Part shown: positions 54,965 through 64,000 of the stretch, one piece after another
Layout: each line of letters opens with the position of its first letter
Position numbering within the stretch: the first letter of the stretch is position 1
Assembly (NCBI RefSeq): GCF_007745175.1
Contig: NZ_CP036271.1
Span: 1,054,001 to 1,118,000, forward strand
Origin: Caulifigura coniformis
GTDB taxonomy: Bacteria > Planctomycetota > Planctomycetia > Planctomycetales > Planctomycetaceae
Length of the DNA stretch: 64,000 nt
Direction of reading: 5' to 3'
Notes under the pieces: model-generated
Told to the model about the DNA's origin: nothing
The model's input: only the letters and a program-made list of their open reading frames with translations
Databases searched by the model: none
Program-made: the position numbers and the translations under genes

Positions 54965-55957
54965 TCAGTTGACCTTCACGACGATCTTCCCGATCTGTGA
55001 GTTGGATTCCATGTAGCGGTGAGCTTCCGCGATCTCGTCGAAGCGGAAGACCCTGGCGATCGTTGGCTTGAGGGCTCCCGAGGCAAGGCCGTCAAAGACG
55101 AATTGCTTCCCTTTTGCCAGGCGGTCCGGATCGGACGTGACCTCGAACAGAAGGTAGCCGCGGATCGTCAGCATCTTCGCCAGCGTCGGGAACAGGGGGA
55201 GAGGAGTCGCCTCCGTGCTGAGGGCGCCGTATTCGAACAGGATGCCGTGCGTTGCAAGGCAGGCCGTCAGCTTCTCGACCATCGGCCCGCCGACCGGGTC
55301 GAATGCAATCCGGGCTCCGTTTCCTCCCGTGATGTCCTGCACTTCTTTGACGACATCCTGCGTCTGCGTTGCGATGACATGCCGCGCGCCGTGCTTGAGG
55401 AGCGCCTCGCGCTTATCGACGGTTCGAGTCAGCGCGACCGGTGTGGCTCCGACCTGGTTGCAGATCTGAATCGCGGCGATCCCCACACTGCTCGACGCGG
55501 CGGGAATCAGCACGACGTCGTCCTTTTTCAGACCGGCGATGTCGACAAGCGCCCCGTAGGCCGTCAGGTACTGCATCCAGATCGATGTGGCTTCTTCCCA
55601 CGACAGCGATGCCGGGTGCTTCGCAACCGCGGTGGCCGGGACGAGGCAGACATCGCCATAGACGCCATACTTGCCCTGGGGGAACGCCGGGATTGTGCTG
55701 ACTGAGTCGCCCACCTTGAACTCACTCACCCCCGGTCCCACGGCCTCGACCGTTCCGGAGGCTTCATACCCGATCTTCGAGGGGAACTGCGGGTCTTCGA
55801 GGTACTGCCCCATGCGGAACATTGCTTCGGCCCGGTTCAGTCCCAGGGCCTTGACCGCGATTCGGACCTCCCCCTTTCCGGGAGCCGGAACGTCGACTTC
55901 GTCGATCTGCAGGACTTCGGGACCTCCAGTGCGATGAAACTGGACAACGCGGGACAT
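54965..55957 (-). CDS. Zinc-independent MDR / quinone oxidoreductase-like enzyme
   Basis: The 330-residue protein has the MDR fold: RTGGPEVLQIDEVDVPAPGKGEV, IGYEASGTVEAVGPGVSEFKVGD, the nucleotide-binding VLIPAASSSVGIAAIQICNQVGA and FDPVGGPMVEKLTACLATHG. The zinc-binding Cys/His set of alcohol dehydrogenases is missing, placing it near quinone oxidoreductases (NADPH-dependent reduction of quinones or enals). The substrate is unknown. The DUF2238 gene follows. Confidence 0.88.
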   Translation of the reverse strand: MSRVVQFHRTGGPEVLQIDEVDVPAPGKGEVRIAVKALGLNRAEAMFRMGQYLEDPQFPSKIGYEASGTVEAVGPGVSEFKVGDSVSTIPAFPQGKYGVYGDVCLVPATAVAKHPASLSWEEATSIWMQYLTAYGALVDIAGLKKDDVVLIPAASSSVGIAAIQICNQVGATPVALTRTVDKREALLKHGARHVIATQTQDVVKEVQDITGGNGARIAFDPVGGPMVEKLTACLATHGILFEYGALSTEATPLPLFPTLAKMLTIRGYLLFEVTSDPDRLAKGKQFVFDGLASGALKPTIARVFRFDEIAEAHRYMESNSQIGKIVVKVN

Positions 55958-56151
55958 CTCGAACTCCTTGGAAGTCGATGACGGGGCACGCTCGCGTTGC
56001 GAGGGGCCGATTCAGGTGGAGTGATTGTAGTCCGCGGCTGCGAAGGAAGCCGGAAATCTCGACGCGGCGGGCGGACGTGCGAACATCCGAGTCTTTCGGC
56101 CTCGCGCGGTGGTGAAGATTCCGGATCGGCGTGAAGTCGGCTCGATAATCA

Positions 56152-56190
56152 GGAGAAGCCGCGATCCGTGAAGTGGACCGCGGCTTCTCC
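56152..56190 (-). terminator. Strong hairpin after the DUF1501 gene
   Basis: A 12-bp perfect stem (GGAGAAGCCGCG 56152-56163 with CGCGGCTTCTCC 56179-56190, 15-nt loop) lies about 50 bp beyond the minus-strand DUF1501 stop. No T-tract follows, so factor-dependent termination or 3' end protection is as likely as intrinsic termination. Confidence 0.6.
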
Positions 56191-56239
56191 GAAGATCTCG
56201 ACGATCAGCGGCCGACGTGAAGCCTGCCTGAGCAATCCT

Positions 56240-57679
56240 CTATGCCAGGAGTTCCTGCACGATTCGTCCCGGCTGGCCGTCCGTGAGCGACTTCTGCTGG
56301 GCGTTCCGTTCGAAGGTCAGTTGCGTGTGATCGATGCCGAACTGGTGCAGCAGCGTGGCGTGATAGTCGTAGTGATTCACGACGTTGTCGACCGCCTTGT
56401 GGCCGAACTCGTCCGTCGCGCCGTGGATGTGGCCTCCTTTGAATCCGCCGCCCGCGACCCACATGCTGAAGCCATAGGTGTTGTGGTCGCGTCCAGCTTT
56501 GGCGAGGCCCTCGTCATGCTCGATGACAGGCAGCCGGCCCATCTCGCCACCCCAGTGCACCACCGTTTCGTCCAGCAGGCCGCGCTGCTTGAGATCGGCC
56601 ACCAGCGCACCCGATCCCTTGTCGACCTGCAGGCACGCCTTCGGGAGCAGGCTGATGATCGAGCCATGATGGTCCCACAGCTGATTCGCCGTATAGACCT
56701 GCACGAACCGCACGCCGCGCTCGATGAGCCGGCGGGCAATCAGGCATCTCGCGCCGAAGTCGGCCGTCGTCTTGTTGGAGTCGTGCATGCCGTACATCTC
56801 CTGCGTCGCCTTCGATTCACGGGAGAGATCGAGCGCCTCGGTCGCGGCCGTCTGCATTTTCGCGGCCAGCGCGTAACTGAAGATTCGGGCCTCAAGGTCA
56901 GTCTGTCCCGGATGCCGTTTCAGGTGGTTGCGGTTCAGGGAATTGAGCAACTCGAGCGAACGCTCCTGCGCCGCCCCCGCAAGCCGGGTCGGGGGAGTCA
57001 GGTCGAGGATCCGGGGCTCTGTCGGGCGGACCACTGTTCCCTGGTACAGGGAGGGCAGGAATCCGTTCTGCCAGTTTTCGACTCCCATGACCGGCAGCTG
57101 GCCCGGGTCGATCAGGGCAACGAACGACGGAAGGTTGTCCGCCTCGCATCCCAGTCCGTACGTCAGCCAAGCACCGAGTGCAGGCCGACCTTCATCGATC
57201 CGTCCCATCTGAAGCGCGCGGATCGACTGCCCGTGATTGTTCACACCAGTCTGCATCGAGCGGATCATGCAGATGTCGTCGGCTGACTGGGCCATGTGCG
57301 GCACCAGTTCCGAGAAATCCATCCCGCTTTCGCCGTGCTTCTTAAATTTCCAGGGCGAATGCAACATCCGCGTGCTGGCTTTGGCGACGTCGTCGAACTT
57401 GAAGTCGCCTTCCACGAGCTTGCCGTCCCACTTCGCCATTTCCGGCTTCGGGTCGAACAGGTCGATATGGCTCGGTCCCCCCTGCATCCAAAGCGAGATC
57501 ATCGCTTTGGCTTTCCCCTGCGTTGTGGGCGACCGGGGAACCGTGTCGAACGTCCGCACTTCCGGCTTCGCGGGCGCTGCAGCCGCGTCCCGCTGCAGCA
57601 TCCACGACAGTGCCGTGGCGCCCAGCCCGAGCGAGCTGCCTGCGAGAAAATGCCGGCGGGTGTGCTGATGAAGATTCAT
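56240..57679 (-). CDS. DUF1501 family protein with twin-arginine signal
   Basis: The 479-residue protein opens MNLHQHTRRHFLAGSSLGLG, a twin-arginine (RRHFL) export signal. It is DUF1501 throughout: MISLWMQGGPSHIDLFDPKPEM, GVNNHGQSIRALQMGR, VVHWGGEMGRLPVIEHD, GRDHNTYGFSMWVAGGGFKGG. The alkaline-phosphatase-like fold is typical, but the function is unknown. It is the usual partner of a PSCyt1/DUF1553 protein, here the gene just upstream. ATG 57679 is the family start; the upstream frame is unsupported. Confidence 0.93.
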   Translation of the reverse strand: MNLHQHTRRHFLAGSSLGLGATALSWMLQRDAAAAPAKPEVRTFDTVPRSPTTQGKAKAMISLWMQGGPSHIDLFDPKPEMAKWDGKLVEGDFKFDDVAKASTRMLHSPWKFKKHGESGMDFSELVPHMAQSADDICMIRSMQTGVNNHGQSIRALQMGRIDEGRPALGAWLTYGLGCEADNLPSFVALIDPGQLPVMGVENWQNGFLPSLYQGTVVRPTEPRILDLTPPTRLAGAAQERSLELLNSLNRNHLKRHPGQTDLEARIFSYALAAKMQTAATEALDLSRESKATQEMYGMHDSNKTTADFGARCLIARRLIERGVRFVQVYTANQLWDHHGSIISLLPKACLQVDKGSGALVADLKQRGLLDETVVHWGGEMGRLPVIEHDEGLAKAGRDHNTYGFSMWVAGGGFKGGHIHGATDEFGHKAVDNVVNHYDYHATLLHQFGIDHTQLTFERNAQQKSLTDGQPGRIVQELLA

Positions 57680-57750
57680 CGGGGAAAACTCCGGTGCAGT
57701 TCTGGCGTCGGGCCTGCATCGAGCGGTCTGCAGACGGAACTCCAGCAAAG

Positions 57751-60345
57751 TCAGTCGACGTACAGGAACTCGTTGGAACTGAGCAGCATCTGGCAGAGAG
57801 ACGTCATTGCCTCGGCCTCGGGCGTCTCGGCGATCGCCTCTCCCTTCTTCGCCGGCTGCTGGCGGAAGTGCTCCGCCTGTTCCGCAAGAAACGTCAGCGC
57901 CGTGGCCGCCTCGACGGCTTGCGGAGGGCGGGAATAGACGAGGCTCCACACATAGGACACCTGGCCGGCCGCGTCATCGGGAGACTTCCCCGCCACGCGG
58001 CTCGCCAGTGCCTTCGAGACGTCAATGACGAAGTCACTGTTCATGAGCAGCAGCGATTGAGGCGGAACCGTTGAGGCCCGCCGCACTTCACAGTTGGGAG
58101 CCATCGAAGGCCAGTCGAACGTATCCAGAACCGCCAGGGGACGACTCCGCCGGGCCTGGACATAAACGCTCCGGCGGAACTCTTCCCCCTTGAGCGGGAT
58201 CACCGGGCCGGGGCGACCTGCACTCAGGTTCTCAATGCCCAGCACCCAGCGTCCTGAATTATCCGCCATCACCGGTACGGGAGCCCCAAATTCCGCCTCA
58301 TTCAGGAGGCCGCTGACCAGAAGCGACGAATCGCGGATGGCTTCTGCCTCGAGCCGGCGGACAGGCGCCCGGCCAAGCAACAAGTTGTCGGGATCAGAAT
58401 CTCGCAGCTTTTCCGGCGCGTCACTGGTCTGACGGTACGCCTGCGACAGCAGGATCACGCGGTGCAGCGATTTCATACTCCAGCCGCTGCTCATGAATTC
58501 ATCAGCCAGCCAGTCGAGCAGTTCAGGATGGGTGGGTTTCGTACCCAGGGCGCCGAAGTCTCCGAGAGTCGAAACGATTCCGCGTCCGAAATGGTGATGC
58601 CAGACGCGATTAACGAGCACCCGCGACGTCAACGGATGCCGGCGATCAACCAGCTGTTGAGCCAGTGCCAGACGCCGGCCTGTCGTCTTCCGTGAAGGAT
58701 CCTTTTCCGGGATGGGCGACATCCCGGTGTTCAGCGAAACGACCGTCAGTCCGCCGGGCTTCAGTTCCTGCTTCGGCTGATCGATGTCGCCTCGATGAAA
58801 CAGGTGTGTCTTCGCTTTCGAATCGGCCGGTTCGACCAGGGCGTGCAGGAACGTCTCAGCCGGCTTCTTCTCGCGAATGGCCTTGGCTTCGTCCTGCATC
58901 TTCTTCAGAGCGTCGGCCGCCTTGCGGTCGTACAGGTACAGAGATCCCGGCGAGATGTTTAGGTTCGGGAACTTCTTGACCAGGGCCTTCTGCTCTGGAG
59001 TTCGCTCCTTGTCGGGAGCATGCGCCGCCTTGCGGGCGGCCTCACGTTCCTCTTCCGGGAACTTTTTCAGCTCCACTTCGATCGTAGCGGCGATGAACTC
59101 TTTCTGTTTTTCGAGCCGTGCGGCCTCGATAGCCTTCGCTTCCGTTTCGATTTTTGCCGCCGCTTCACGATCGGCCGTGGTGTACAGCGAGACGAGCCTC
59201 TGGGCCGGAGTCTTCCAGTTCTTCCAGTCGATGGCCGGTTCGAAGATTGCCCGGAACGCGTGGTAATCCGTGTGGGGAATGGGGTCGTAGCGATGGTCGT
59301 GGCATTGTGCGCAGCCCACCGTCATGCCCATCAGCGAAGTCGAAACGATCTTCAGCGTCTCGGCCATCACTTCGTTGCGCGCCAGGTTCGGGTTATCGAC
59401 TTTGGCCGAAGTGCCGTCGGGAGCCATTCGCAGAAAACCAGTTGCTGCCAACAGCCTTGCGTCCTCGGGCGTGAGGTCCGTCAACGGTGAGGTGATCAGT
59501 TCGTCGCCCGCCAGCTGTTCGGTAATGAACTGGTCGAACGGCAAATCCTTGTTGAACGCTTCGATGACGTAGTCGCGGTAGTGCCACGCGTGCGGCCGCT
59601 GTACGTCTTCCGGACCATAGCCATCGCTGTCGGCGTAACCCGCGACATCCAGCCAGTGACGCCCCCAGCGCTCGCCATACCGGGGACTCGCCAGAAGACG
59701 TTCGACGAGCCGCTCATAGGCGTCGGTCGACGTGTCGGCGAGAAACTCCTGGACCTGTTCGGGCGTCGGCGTGACGCCCCACAGGTCCAGCGTCAGCCGG
59801 CGGATCAACGTCCTTCGGGAGGCCTCATCGGCCAGCGTGAATCCCTCCTTCTCGAGCTTCTCGAGGAGGAAGCGGTCGACCGGCGTCTGAACGCGGGCGA
59901 CATCGTTCACCTTCGGAAGCGACGGCCGGACGATCGGCTGGAAGGACCAGTGGTTGCGTTCTTCCTCGGTGATGAGAGGGCCCGTGAGAACTTCCGGCTC
60001 TGGCCGGGCGGTCTTTGCGCCGCTGTCGATCCACTGGATCAGCGTCTGTTGTTGCTGTTCGGTCAGCGTGCCCTTGTTCTCGGGCGGCATTTCTCCGCTG
60101 ACGATCCGCTGGTAGAGGGAACTTGCCTTGTGATCCCCGGCGACCAGGGCCGGTCCCGAGTCTCCGCCTTTCAGCATCGTTCGGACGAGTCTCAGGTCCA
60201 GATTCGATTCCGGATTCGCCTCTTCACCGTGGCAGTGGAAGCAATGCTGTTTCAGGATCGGCCGGACGTCCCGTTCGAACAGGACTTCATCTGCGCAGCA
60301 TTCGCTACACAGCAATGCGACAATCAGGCCTAGACTCGCGCGCAT
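57751..60345 (-). CDS. PSCyt1/DUF1549/DUF1553 domain cytochrome
   Basis: The 864-residue secreted protein begins MRASLGLIVALLCSECCADEV, followed by a cytochrome c-like region with CFHCH (LKQHCFHCHGEEANPESNLDL) and a DUF1549 block (RFLLEKLEKEGFTLADEASR, LDLWGVTPTPEQVQEFL). A second haem motif CAQCH (TVGCAQCHDHRYDPIPH) and DUF1553 (HPLTSRVLVNRVWHHHFGRG) complete it. This planctomycete-type protein is paired with the DUF1501 gene 71 bp downstream. A coiled-coil, charged insert lies around residues 400-500. ATG 60345 is preferred over GTG and TTG just upstream. Confidence 0.93.
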   Translation of the reverse strand: MRASLGLIVALLCSECCADEVLFERDVRPILKQHCFHCHGEEANPESNLDLRLVRTMLKGGDSGPALVAGDHKASSLYQRIVSGEMPPENKGTLTEQQQQTLIQWIDSGAKTARPEPEVLTGPLITEEERNHWSFQPIVRPSLPKVNDVARVQTPVDRFLLEKLEKEGFTLADEASRRTLIRRLTLDLWGVTPTPEQVQEFLADTSTDAYERLVERLLASPRYGERWGRHWLDVAGYADSDGYGPEDVQRPHAWHYRDYVIEAFNKDLPFDQFITEQLAGDELITSPLTDLTPEDARLLAATGFLRMAPDGTSAKVDNPNLARNEVMAETLKIVSTSLMGMTVGCAQCHDHRYDPIPHTDYHAFRAIFEPAIDWKNWKTPAQRLVSLYTTADREAAAKIETEAKAIEAARLEKQKEFIAATIEVELKKFPEEEREAARKAAHAPDKERTPEQKALVKKFPNLNISPGSLYLYDRKAADALKKMQDEAKAIREKKPAETFLHALVEPADSKAKTHLFHRGDIDQPKQELKPGGLTVVSLNTGMSPIPEKDPSRKTTGRRLALAQQLVDRRHPLTSRVLVNRVWHHHFGRGIVSTLGDFGALGTKPTHPELLDWLADEFMSSGWSMKSLHRVILLSQAYRQTSDAPEKLRDSDPDNLLLGRAPVRRLEAEAIRDSSLLVSGLLNEAEFGAPVPVMADNSGRWVLGIENLSAGRPGPVIPLKGEEFRRSVYVQARRSRPLAVLDTFDWPSMAPNCEVRRASTVPPQSLLLMNSDFVIDVSKALASRVAGKSPDDAAGQVSYVWSLVYSRPPQAVEAATALTFLAEQAEHFRQQPAKKGEAIAETPEAEAMTSLCQMLLSSNEFLYVD

Positions 60346-60616
60346 TTTCACCAATCCCGCAAGGTCTCCAGCGCGTCGGCGGGGGCTGCTTCCCGAAAAC
60401 GCATCAACCGGAGTTTATCTCATTCGTCGACCGAAGTGTGCATGGAACGCACTCTTCATCACGGGCCTGTCTCAAGAGCGACCATTCTGTCAGGAATGCG
60501 ACACCGTCGCGTGATGCCGATTGCGGTCAGATCGCTCCACTCGTTCTATCCGTTGCAGACGGATCAGGCTTTTTCATCGGTGAACCATTCCTGCTGAGCG
60601 CCGAGATCAGATTCGT

Positions 60617-61801
60617 CTATCCCGGCCAGGGAAGCAGGAATGCGTGGTGCTCGAACAACGCCTGCTTGCCGTGCTCGTCGATGAACTGCGTGAAGAAGAG
60701 CAGGAACACGTACAGGCCCAGAAGCGGCAGCAGCAGCGTCCGGCACGCCAGCCGGACGAGGAGATGCGCTCGTTGCCCTTCGGCCTGTTTTCTGACCGCC
60801 CTGCGATAGGCCCATCCCGTCAGAATCCGTGTCGGAAGAATGCTGGCGATGAAGATCAGGGTCACAAACCAGATCGCGTCATCGGGTGGCAGGGCGACTT
60901 TGAAGAGGTACAGCGGCAGGGACAGGACATAGAGCACGATGCAGACGCACAGCCACGCCAGCGGCGCATGACGCCAGAGTTCTCGCACGGATTTCAGCTG
61001 GAACCCTGTTCTCATCCGCTGTTCGGCGGCAAACCGTGCCTGGAGGAAAGGAATCCATCCAAAGACCCAGACCAGCAGCAGTCCGCCGGCGATCGTCGTG
61101 AGGCCTGGGCCGGGCTCGAGTCTTCTGAGGGCTGCGAGCAGGGCGCTCGGAACGAAGAGCCAGGCGAAGGCGACGATAAACCCGCGCACGCCCAGCCACC
61201 AATGCCGGCCGAAGCGGAGTGGTTCCAGGAACTCGTTGACGAGTTCGCCAGCGCGGCTCCAGTACGAACCGGAGCGAAGCTGTTTCCACAGCCAGCGGGC
61301 GTTCCTGATCGGGCGGACGAAACAGCCCGGGCTTCCGCCGCGCGCGAGAGCCAGGCACAGGTGCAGTGAAATCGCTGCCCACAGGATCGTCTGAAGATTG
61401 AGCAGACGTCGATGATGTTCGCCTCCGGGTGCGATCAGCTGCGCATCGGCCACTGCCCCGGCGACGAAACGGAGCGGCAACGTCCAGAGCCACAGGCCCA
61501 GCGCCATCGAGCCGAGTCGCGGGGCGATCTCGAGCAGGGGGACGCCATCGCGGATTCGGCCGCCGCGGGCGACGCGACCTTCGGCCGCCAGCAGGTAGCC
61601 GAGGGCGGCGAAGTTCAGGAGTGGAATCGCGGCCAGGACGGCGAGCAGCACGATCACGCTGGCGAGCCCGAACCCGTCGCGCACGACGCGCCCGGTCCAC
61701 CAGAGCGAACGCTTCCACCAGGCCGGGAGTGGGCTCGCGGCCTCCGGCTTGCCGGTCGCGGATTCGGCAACATCGATCTCGCCGTCGAGTACGAATGACA
61801 T
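60617..61801 (-). CDS. Polytopic membrane protein of unknown function
   Basis: The 394-residue protein has about seven transmembrane segments (VIVLLAVLAAIPLLNFAAL, FIVAFAWLFVPSALLAAL, TIAGGLLLVWVFGWIPFL, APLAWLCVCIVLYVLSLPLY, and others). Its opening (AALGYLLAAEGRVARGGRIRDG) recalls a planctomycete membrane family near DUF4013, but I am not certain. It follows glnA by 67 bp on the same strand, so it may be co-expressed. ATG 61801 is preferred to the far-upstream start at 61915. Confidence 0.72.
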   Translation of the reverse strand: MSFVLDGEIDVAESATGKPEAASPLPAWWKRSLWWTGRVVRDGFGLASVIVLLAVLAAIPLLNFAALGYLLAAEGRVARGGRIRDGVPLLEIAPRLGSMALGLWLWTLPLRFVAGAVADAQLIAPGGEHHRRLLNLQTILWAAISLHLCLALARGGSPGCFVRPIRNARWLWKQLRSGSYWSRAGELVNEFLEPLRFGRHWWLGVRGFIVAFAWLFVPSALLAALRRLEPGPGLTTIAGGLLLVWVFGWIPFLQARFAAEQRMRTGFQLKSVRELWRHAPLAWLCVCIVLYVLSLPLYLFKVALPPDDAIWFVTLIFIASILPTRILTGWAYRRAVRKQAEGQRAHLLVRLACRTLLLPLLGLYVFLLFFTQFIDEHGKQALFEHHAFLLPWPG

Positions 61802-61868
61802 CGAGTTCGCCGGCCCCTTCAGCGGGCCGCCTGTCGGGCCGCGACATCCTGCGAGGTGAGGGGAGTCC

Positions 61869-63278
61869 TCACACGTCGTAGTACATCGCAAATTCCCACG
61901 GATGGGGCCGTTCACGAAGGGCCTGGGCCTCGTGGGTCTGCTTGTACCAGATCCAGGTATCGATCACGTCCTCGGTGAATACGTCGCCCCGCAGCAGAAA
62001 CGCGTGGTCATTCCGGAGCGCCGTGAGCGATTCTTCGAGCGTCGCCGGAACTTTCGGGAAGCTTTCCATTTCGTCCGGCGCGAGGTCGTAGATGTCCTTG
62101 TCGAGCGGCGGGCCGGGGTCGATGCGGTGCTGGATGCCGTCCAGCATGGCCATCAACAGGGCGGACGTCGCCAGGTACGGGTTGCAGGACGAATCCGGGC
62201 ACCGGAACTCGAACCGCTTCGTCGCCGGGCTCGAACTGTGGACAGGAATGCGAATCGCGGCCGAACGATTGCGGAAGCTGTAGGTCAAATTGATCGGCGA
62301 TTCGAAGCCCGGGATGAGGCGCTTGTAGCTGTTGGTCGTCGGGCAGCAGAACGCAAACAGGGCGGGGGAGTGCTTGAGGATACCGCCGATGGCGAACATC
62401 GCCATTTCGGTCAGGCCGCCATAGCCGCTTCCGTGGAACAGGTTCTGCGATTCCTTCCATAGCGACACATGCATGTGGCAGCCCGATCCGCTGTCGTTCC
62501 AGATCGGCTTGGGCATGAAGGTCGCTGTCTTGCCGTGGCGGGCGGCCATGTTCTTGATGACGTACTTCGACCGCAGGATGTGGTCGGCCGTCTGCAGCAG
62601 CGGTGCGAATTTCAGGTCGATTTCACACTGTCCGCCGCTCGCCATTTCGTGGTGCTGAGCCTCGACCTCCACTCCGCATTCCTGCAGCTTGAGCATGATC
62701 TCCGTGCGGAGATTCTGCAGGGTGTCGCCCGGGGGCATGGGAAAATATCCCTCGCGGCGGCGGATGTGATACCCGGTCGACCCTTTTCCGCGGTTCCATT
62801 CCCCTTCGACGCTGTCGAGGTGGTAGAACGCCTCGTGCTCGTTCTGGTCGAACCGCACGCTGTCGAACACAAAGAACTCGGTTTCGACGCCGAACTGGGC
62901 GGCGTCGGCGAACCCGGTCGACTTCATGTAGATCTCGGCCTTGCGGGCCACGTTCCGCGGGTCTTTCGCGTACGCTTCGCGCGTGATCGGATCCTGAATG
63001 TTGCAGGTGATCGCGAGCGTCGACTGCATGAACGGATCGACGTAGGCGGTTTCGGCCTGCGGCACGACGAGCATGTCGCTTTCGTTGATGGCCTGCCATC
63101 CGCGGAGCGACGAGCCGTCAATGCTGAATCCCTCTTCGAAGCTCTTTTCCGTCAGCGCCTTGACGGGAATCGTGAAGTGCTTGTGCGTGCCGGGAAAATC
63201 CATGAACCGGAGGTCGACAGCACGGATTTCATCGCGGCGGCAAAGAGCCAGGACTTCTTTAGGCGTCATGAAGCGCAA
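61869..63278 (-). CDS. glnA: Glutamine synthetase, type I
   Basis: The 469-residue enzyme makes glutamine from glutamate and ammonia. Motifs: FSIDGSSLRGWQAINESDM, FGVETEFFVFD, EVEAQHHEMASGGQCEIDLKF, the Gly/His-rich GSGCHMHVSLWK and NRSAAIRIPVHS. The adenylylation tyrosine sits at residue 397 (KDIYDLAPDE), matching the canonical Tyr397 of GSI-beta enzymes, so it is probably regulated by GlnE. Its first ~80 residues and total length are standard. Confidence 0.96.
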   Translation of the reverse strand: MRFMTPKEVLALCRRDEIRAVDLRFMDFPGTHKHFTIPVKALTEKSFEEGFSIDGSSLRGWQAINESDMLVVPQAETAYVDPFMQSTLAITCNIQDPITREAYAKDPRNVARKAEIYMKSTGFADAAQFGVETEFFVFDSVRFDQNEHEAFYHLDSVEGEWNRGKGSTGYHIRRREGYFPMPPGDTLQNLRTEIMLKLQECGVEVEAQHHEMASGGQCEIDLKFAPLLQTADHILRSKYVIKNMAARHGKTATFMPKPIWNDSGSGCHMHVSLWKESQNLFHGSGYGGLTEMAMFAIGGILKHSPALFAFCCPTTNSYKRLIPGFESPINLTYSFRNRSAAIRIPVHSSSPATKRFEFRCPDSSCNPYLATSALLMAMLDGIQHRIDPGPPLDKDIYDLAPDEMESFPKVPATLEESLTALRNDHAFLLRGDVFTEDVIDTWIWYKQTHEAQALRERPHPWEFAMYYDV

Positions 63279-63836
63279 CAGGTGGAGGGAGCAGTCGGAC
63301 GATGGAGCGGCATCGTAGCAGTCTGTGGTACGGGACGCCGCTCCTGAACGTCAATGCACCGTCCCCCTGGCACGTTCGCCGACGGTCGATCGGACTTTCC
63401 GTTTCTGACCGGCGGACGATGGCTTGAGGCAAGAAGTCCGGTGGCAGGGGGTGGTCTGTCCTTCTCGCCCTTCCTCCCCGGTTCCGGGAAATGATAGCGG
63501 CGGAGTCCTCCGGGCAGCTCCCGGCCTTGCGGGACGCTCTGGCATGCAGCCTCGGGGGTTACGCCGGAGGCTGGAAGCCCTTGTCGCTGAAGAAGAACCG
63601 ACCGAACGGGCCTGATGGACCTCTCGACAGGCCGCGTCGTCGGGCAGCGTGGCTCGGTCAGGAGATCCGGGGCACGCAGATTCCCGGTCTACGGCTGTGG
63701 TGCGTGACGGATTGGATGCGATCGTGTTCATGTTCCCTCCACCCTGCGTGAGTGGTTGCGCGTGCCTTCCGCGCGGGAACCTGAAATGGCGATTCCACCG
63801 TTGTCCAGGGATCCGGACGTCGGATTATTCCGCGAA
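63279..63836. other. 558-bp intergenic region, no gene found
   Basis: The stretch upstream of glnA is GC-rich and holds no open frame with a ribosome site or recognisable product. It should carry the glnA promoter and any nitrogen-control sites, but none could be placed with confidence. A 126-residue minus-strand frame (63351-63731) looks random. Confidence 0.55.
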
Positions 63837-64000
63837 TCACTGAGTCCGGGCGGGGACGGCCGCGGGGGCCGGCTGCGCCTGCAGCAGTCCTTTGACGTTG
63901 GCCAGGACCTGCTCCGAGGCCGAAGTGTGGAGCGCCTGCATCGACTGCGGGTCGACCCCCGATTCCCGCCAGGTCGAGAGCTTGGCAGCCGTCCGCTCGA
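63837..64000 (-). CDS. C-terminus of an unidentified protein, cut by window edge
   Basis: A minus-strand frame enters from the right edge and ends at TGA 63839-63837, giving 53 visible codons. The C-terminal sequence is helical then Ala/Pro-rich (SMQALHTSASEQVLANVKGL, AQPAPAAVPARTQ), which looks like a real protein end. It resembles a tail of a secreted or linker-containing protein, but no family is recognisable. It ends 558 bp upstream of glnA on the same strand. Confidence 0.65.
   Translation of the reverse strand, partial: ERTAAKLSTWRESGVDPQSMQALHTSASEQVLANVKGLLQAQPAPAAVPARTQ

Noticed and set aside
63351-63731. 126-residue minus-strand frame upstream of glnA
   Set aside because: Low-complexity, Arg/Pro-rich and without a ribosome site or homology pattern.

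Overview
The window is a GC-rich bacterial chromosome segment that looks planctomycetal (Planctomycetaceae-like). The support is the families present: a paired DUF1549/DUF1553 cytochrome (PSCyt1/PSD1 type) with a twin-arginine DUF1501 protein, a secreted sulfatase, a Ser/Thr kinase carrying a DUF1080 (3-keto-disaccharide hydrolase-like) domain, several secreted CXXCH proteins, a tetrahydromethanopterin-pathway enzyme (RFAP synthase), and short palindromic intergenic repeats. No rRNA, tRNA, insertion sequence, prophage or CRISPR array was found. The assignment rests on gene families, not on a database search.

Layout. 1-2.2 kb: start of a secreted protein cut by the left edge, a split-type transketolase N-terminal subunit with its terminator, and a lone ABC-2 permease. 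2.2-5.6 kb: surface-polysaccharide pair (WecA-like phosphoglycosyltransferase and O-antigen ligase/TPR protein). 5.8-10.3 kb: GlcE-like FAD oxidase, purE-purK, sulfatase. 10.4-16 kb: minus-strand secreted proteins (degenerate papain-like protein, membrane-anchored unknown, lipoprotein esterase) and a P5C dehydrogenase. 16.4-22.5 kb: YhaM-like exoribonuclease, argF, GH38-like hydrolase, ruvA. 22.5-28.4 kb: PIN-TRAM membrane protein, lipid kinase, RFAP synthase, then a plus-strand run of receiver-zinc ribbon, FHA, rsmD and DUF1499. 28.4-36.4 kb: secreted redox and peptidase genes, moaC and a membrane Ser/Thr kinase. 36.4-41.5 kb: repeat cluster, an asd / DUF433 / DUF5615 / tadA run, a methyltransferase, a second repeat cluster, an atypical SDR and DUF423. 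41.6-51.5 kb: diheme beta-propeller oxidase, TlpA lipoprotein, DUF1579, DPP4-type peptidase, ftsH, DUF4392 and two small proteins of opposite charge. 51.6-64 kb: VHL-beta/metallopeptidase, monoheme protein, YjdF-like protein, quinone-oxidoreductase-like MDR, DUF1501-DUF1553 pair, membrane protein, glnA and the C-terminus of a gene cut by the right edge.

How the genes work together. Housekeeping functions (purine, arginine, aspartate-family, molybdopterin and nitrogen metabolism, Holliday-junction branch migration, protein quality control) are interleaved with an export-heavy accessory set: about a dozen proteins carry signal peptides, many with CXXCH haem motifs, copper-ligand-like histidines or zinc-protease motifs. 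Tight start/stop overlaps (purE/purK, the esterase and its neighbour, FHA/rsmD/DUF1499, DUF433/DUF5615/tadA, DUF423/SDR) indicate translational coupling. The most notable observations are a DUF433-DUF5615 toxin-antitoxin-like pair coupled to the normally essential tRNA deaminase gene tadA, a VHL-beta domain fused to an HExxH protease, a redoxin-haem-copper-EF-hand mosaic, an SDR whose catalytic Tyr is Phe, and a basic H1-like mini-protein next to an acidic mini-protein.
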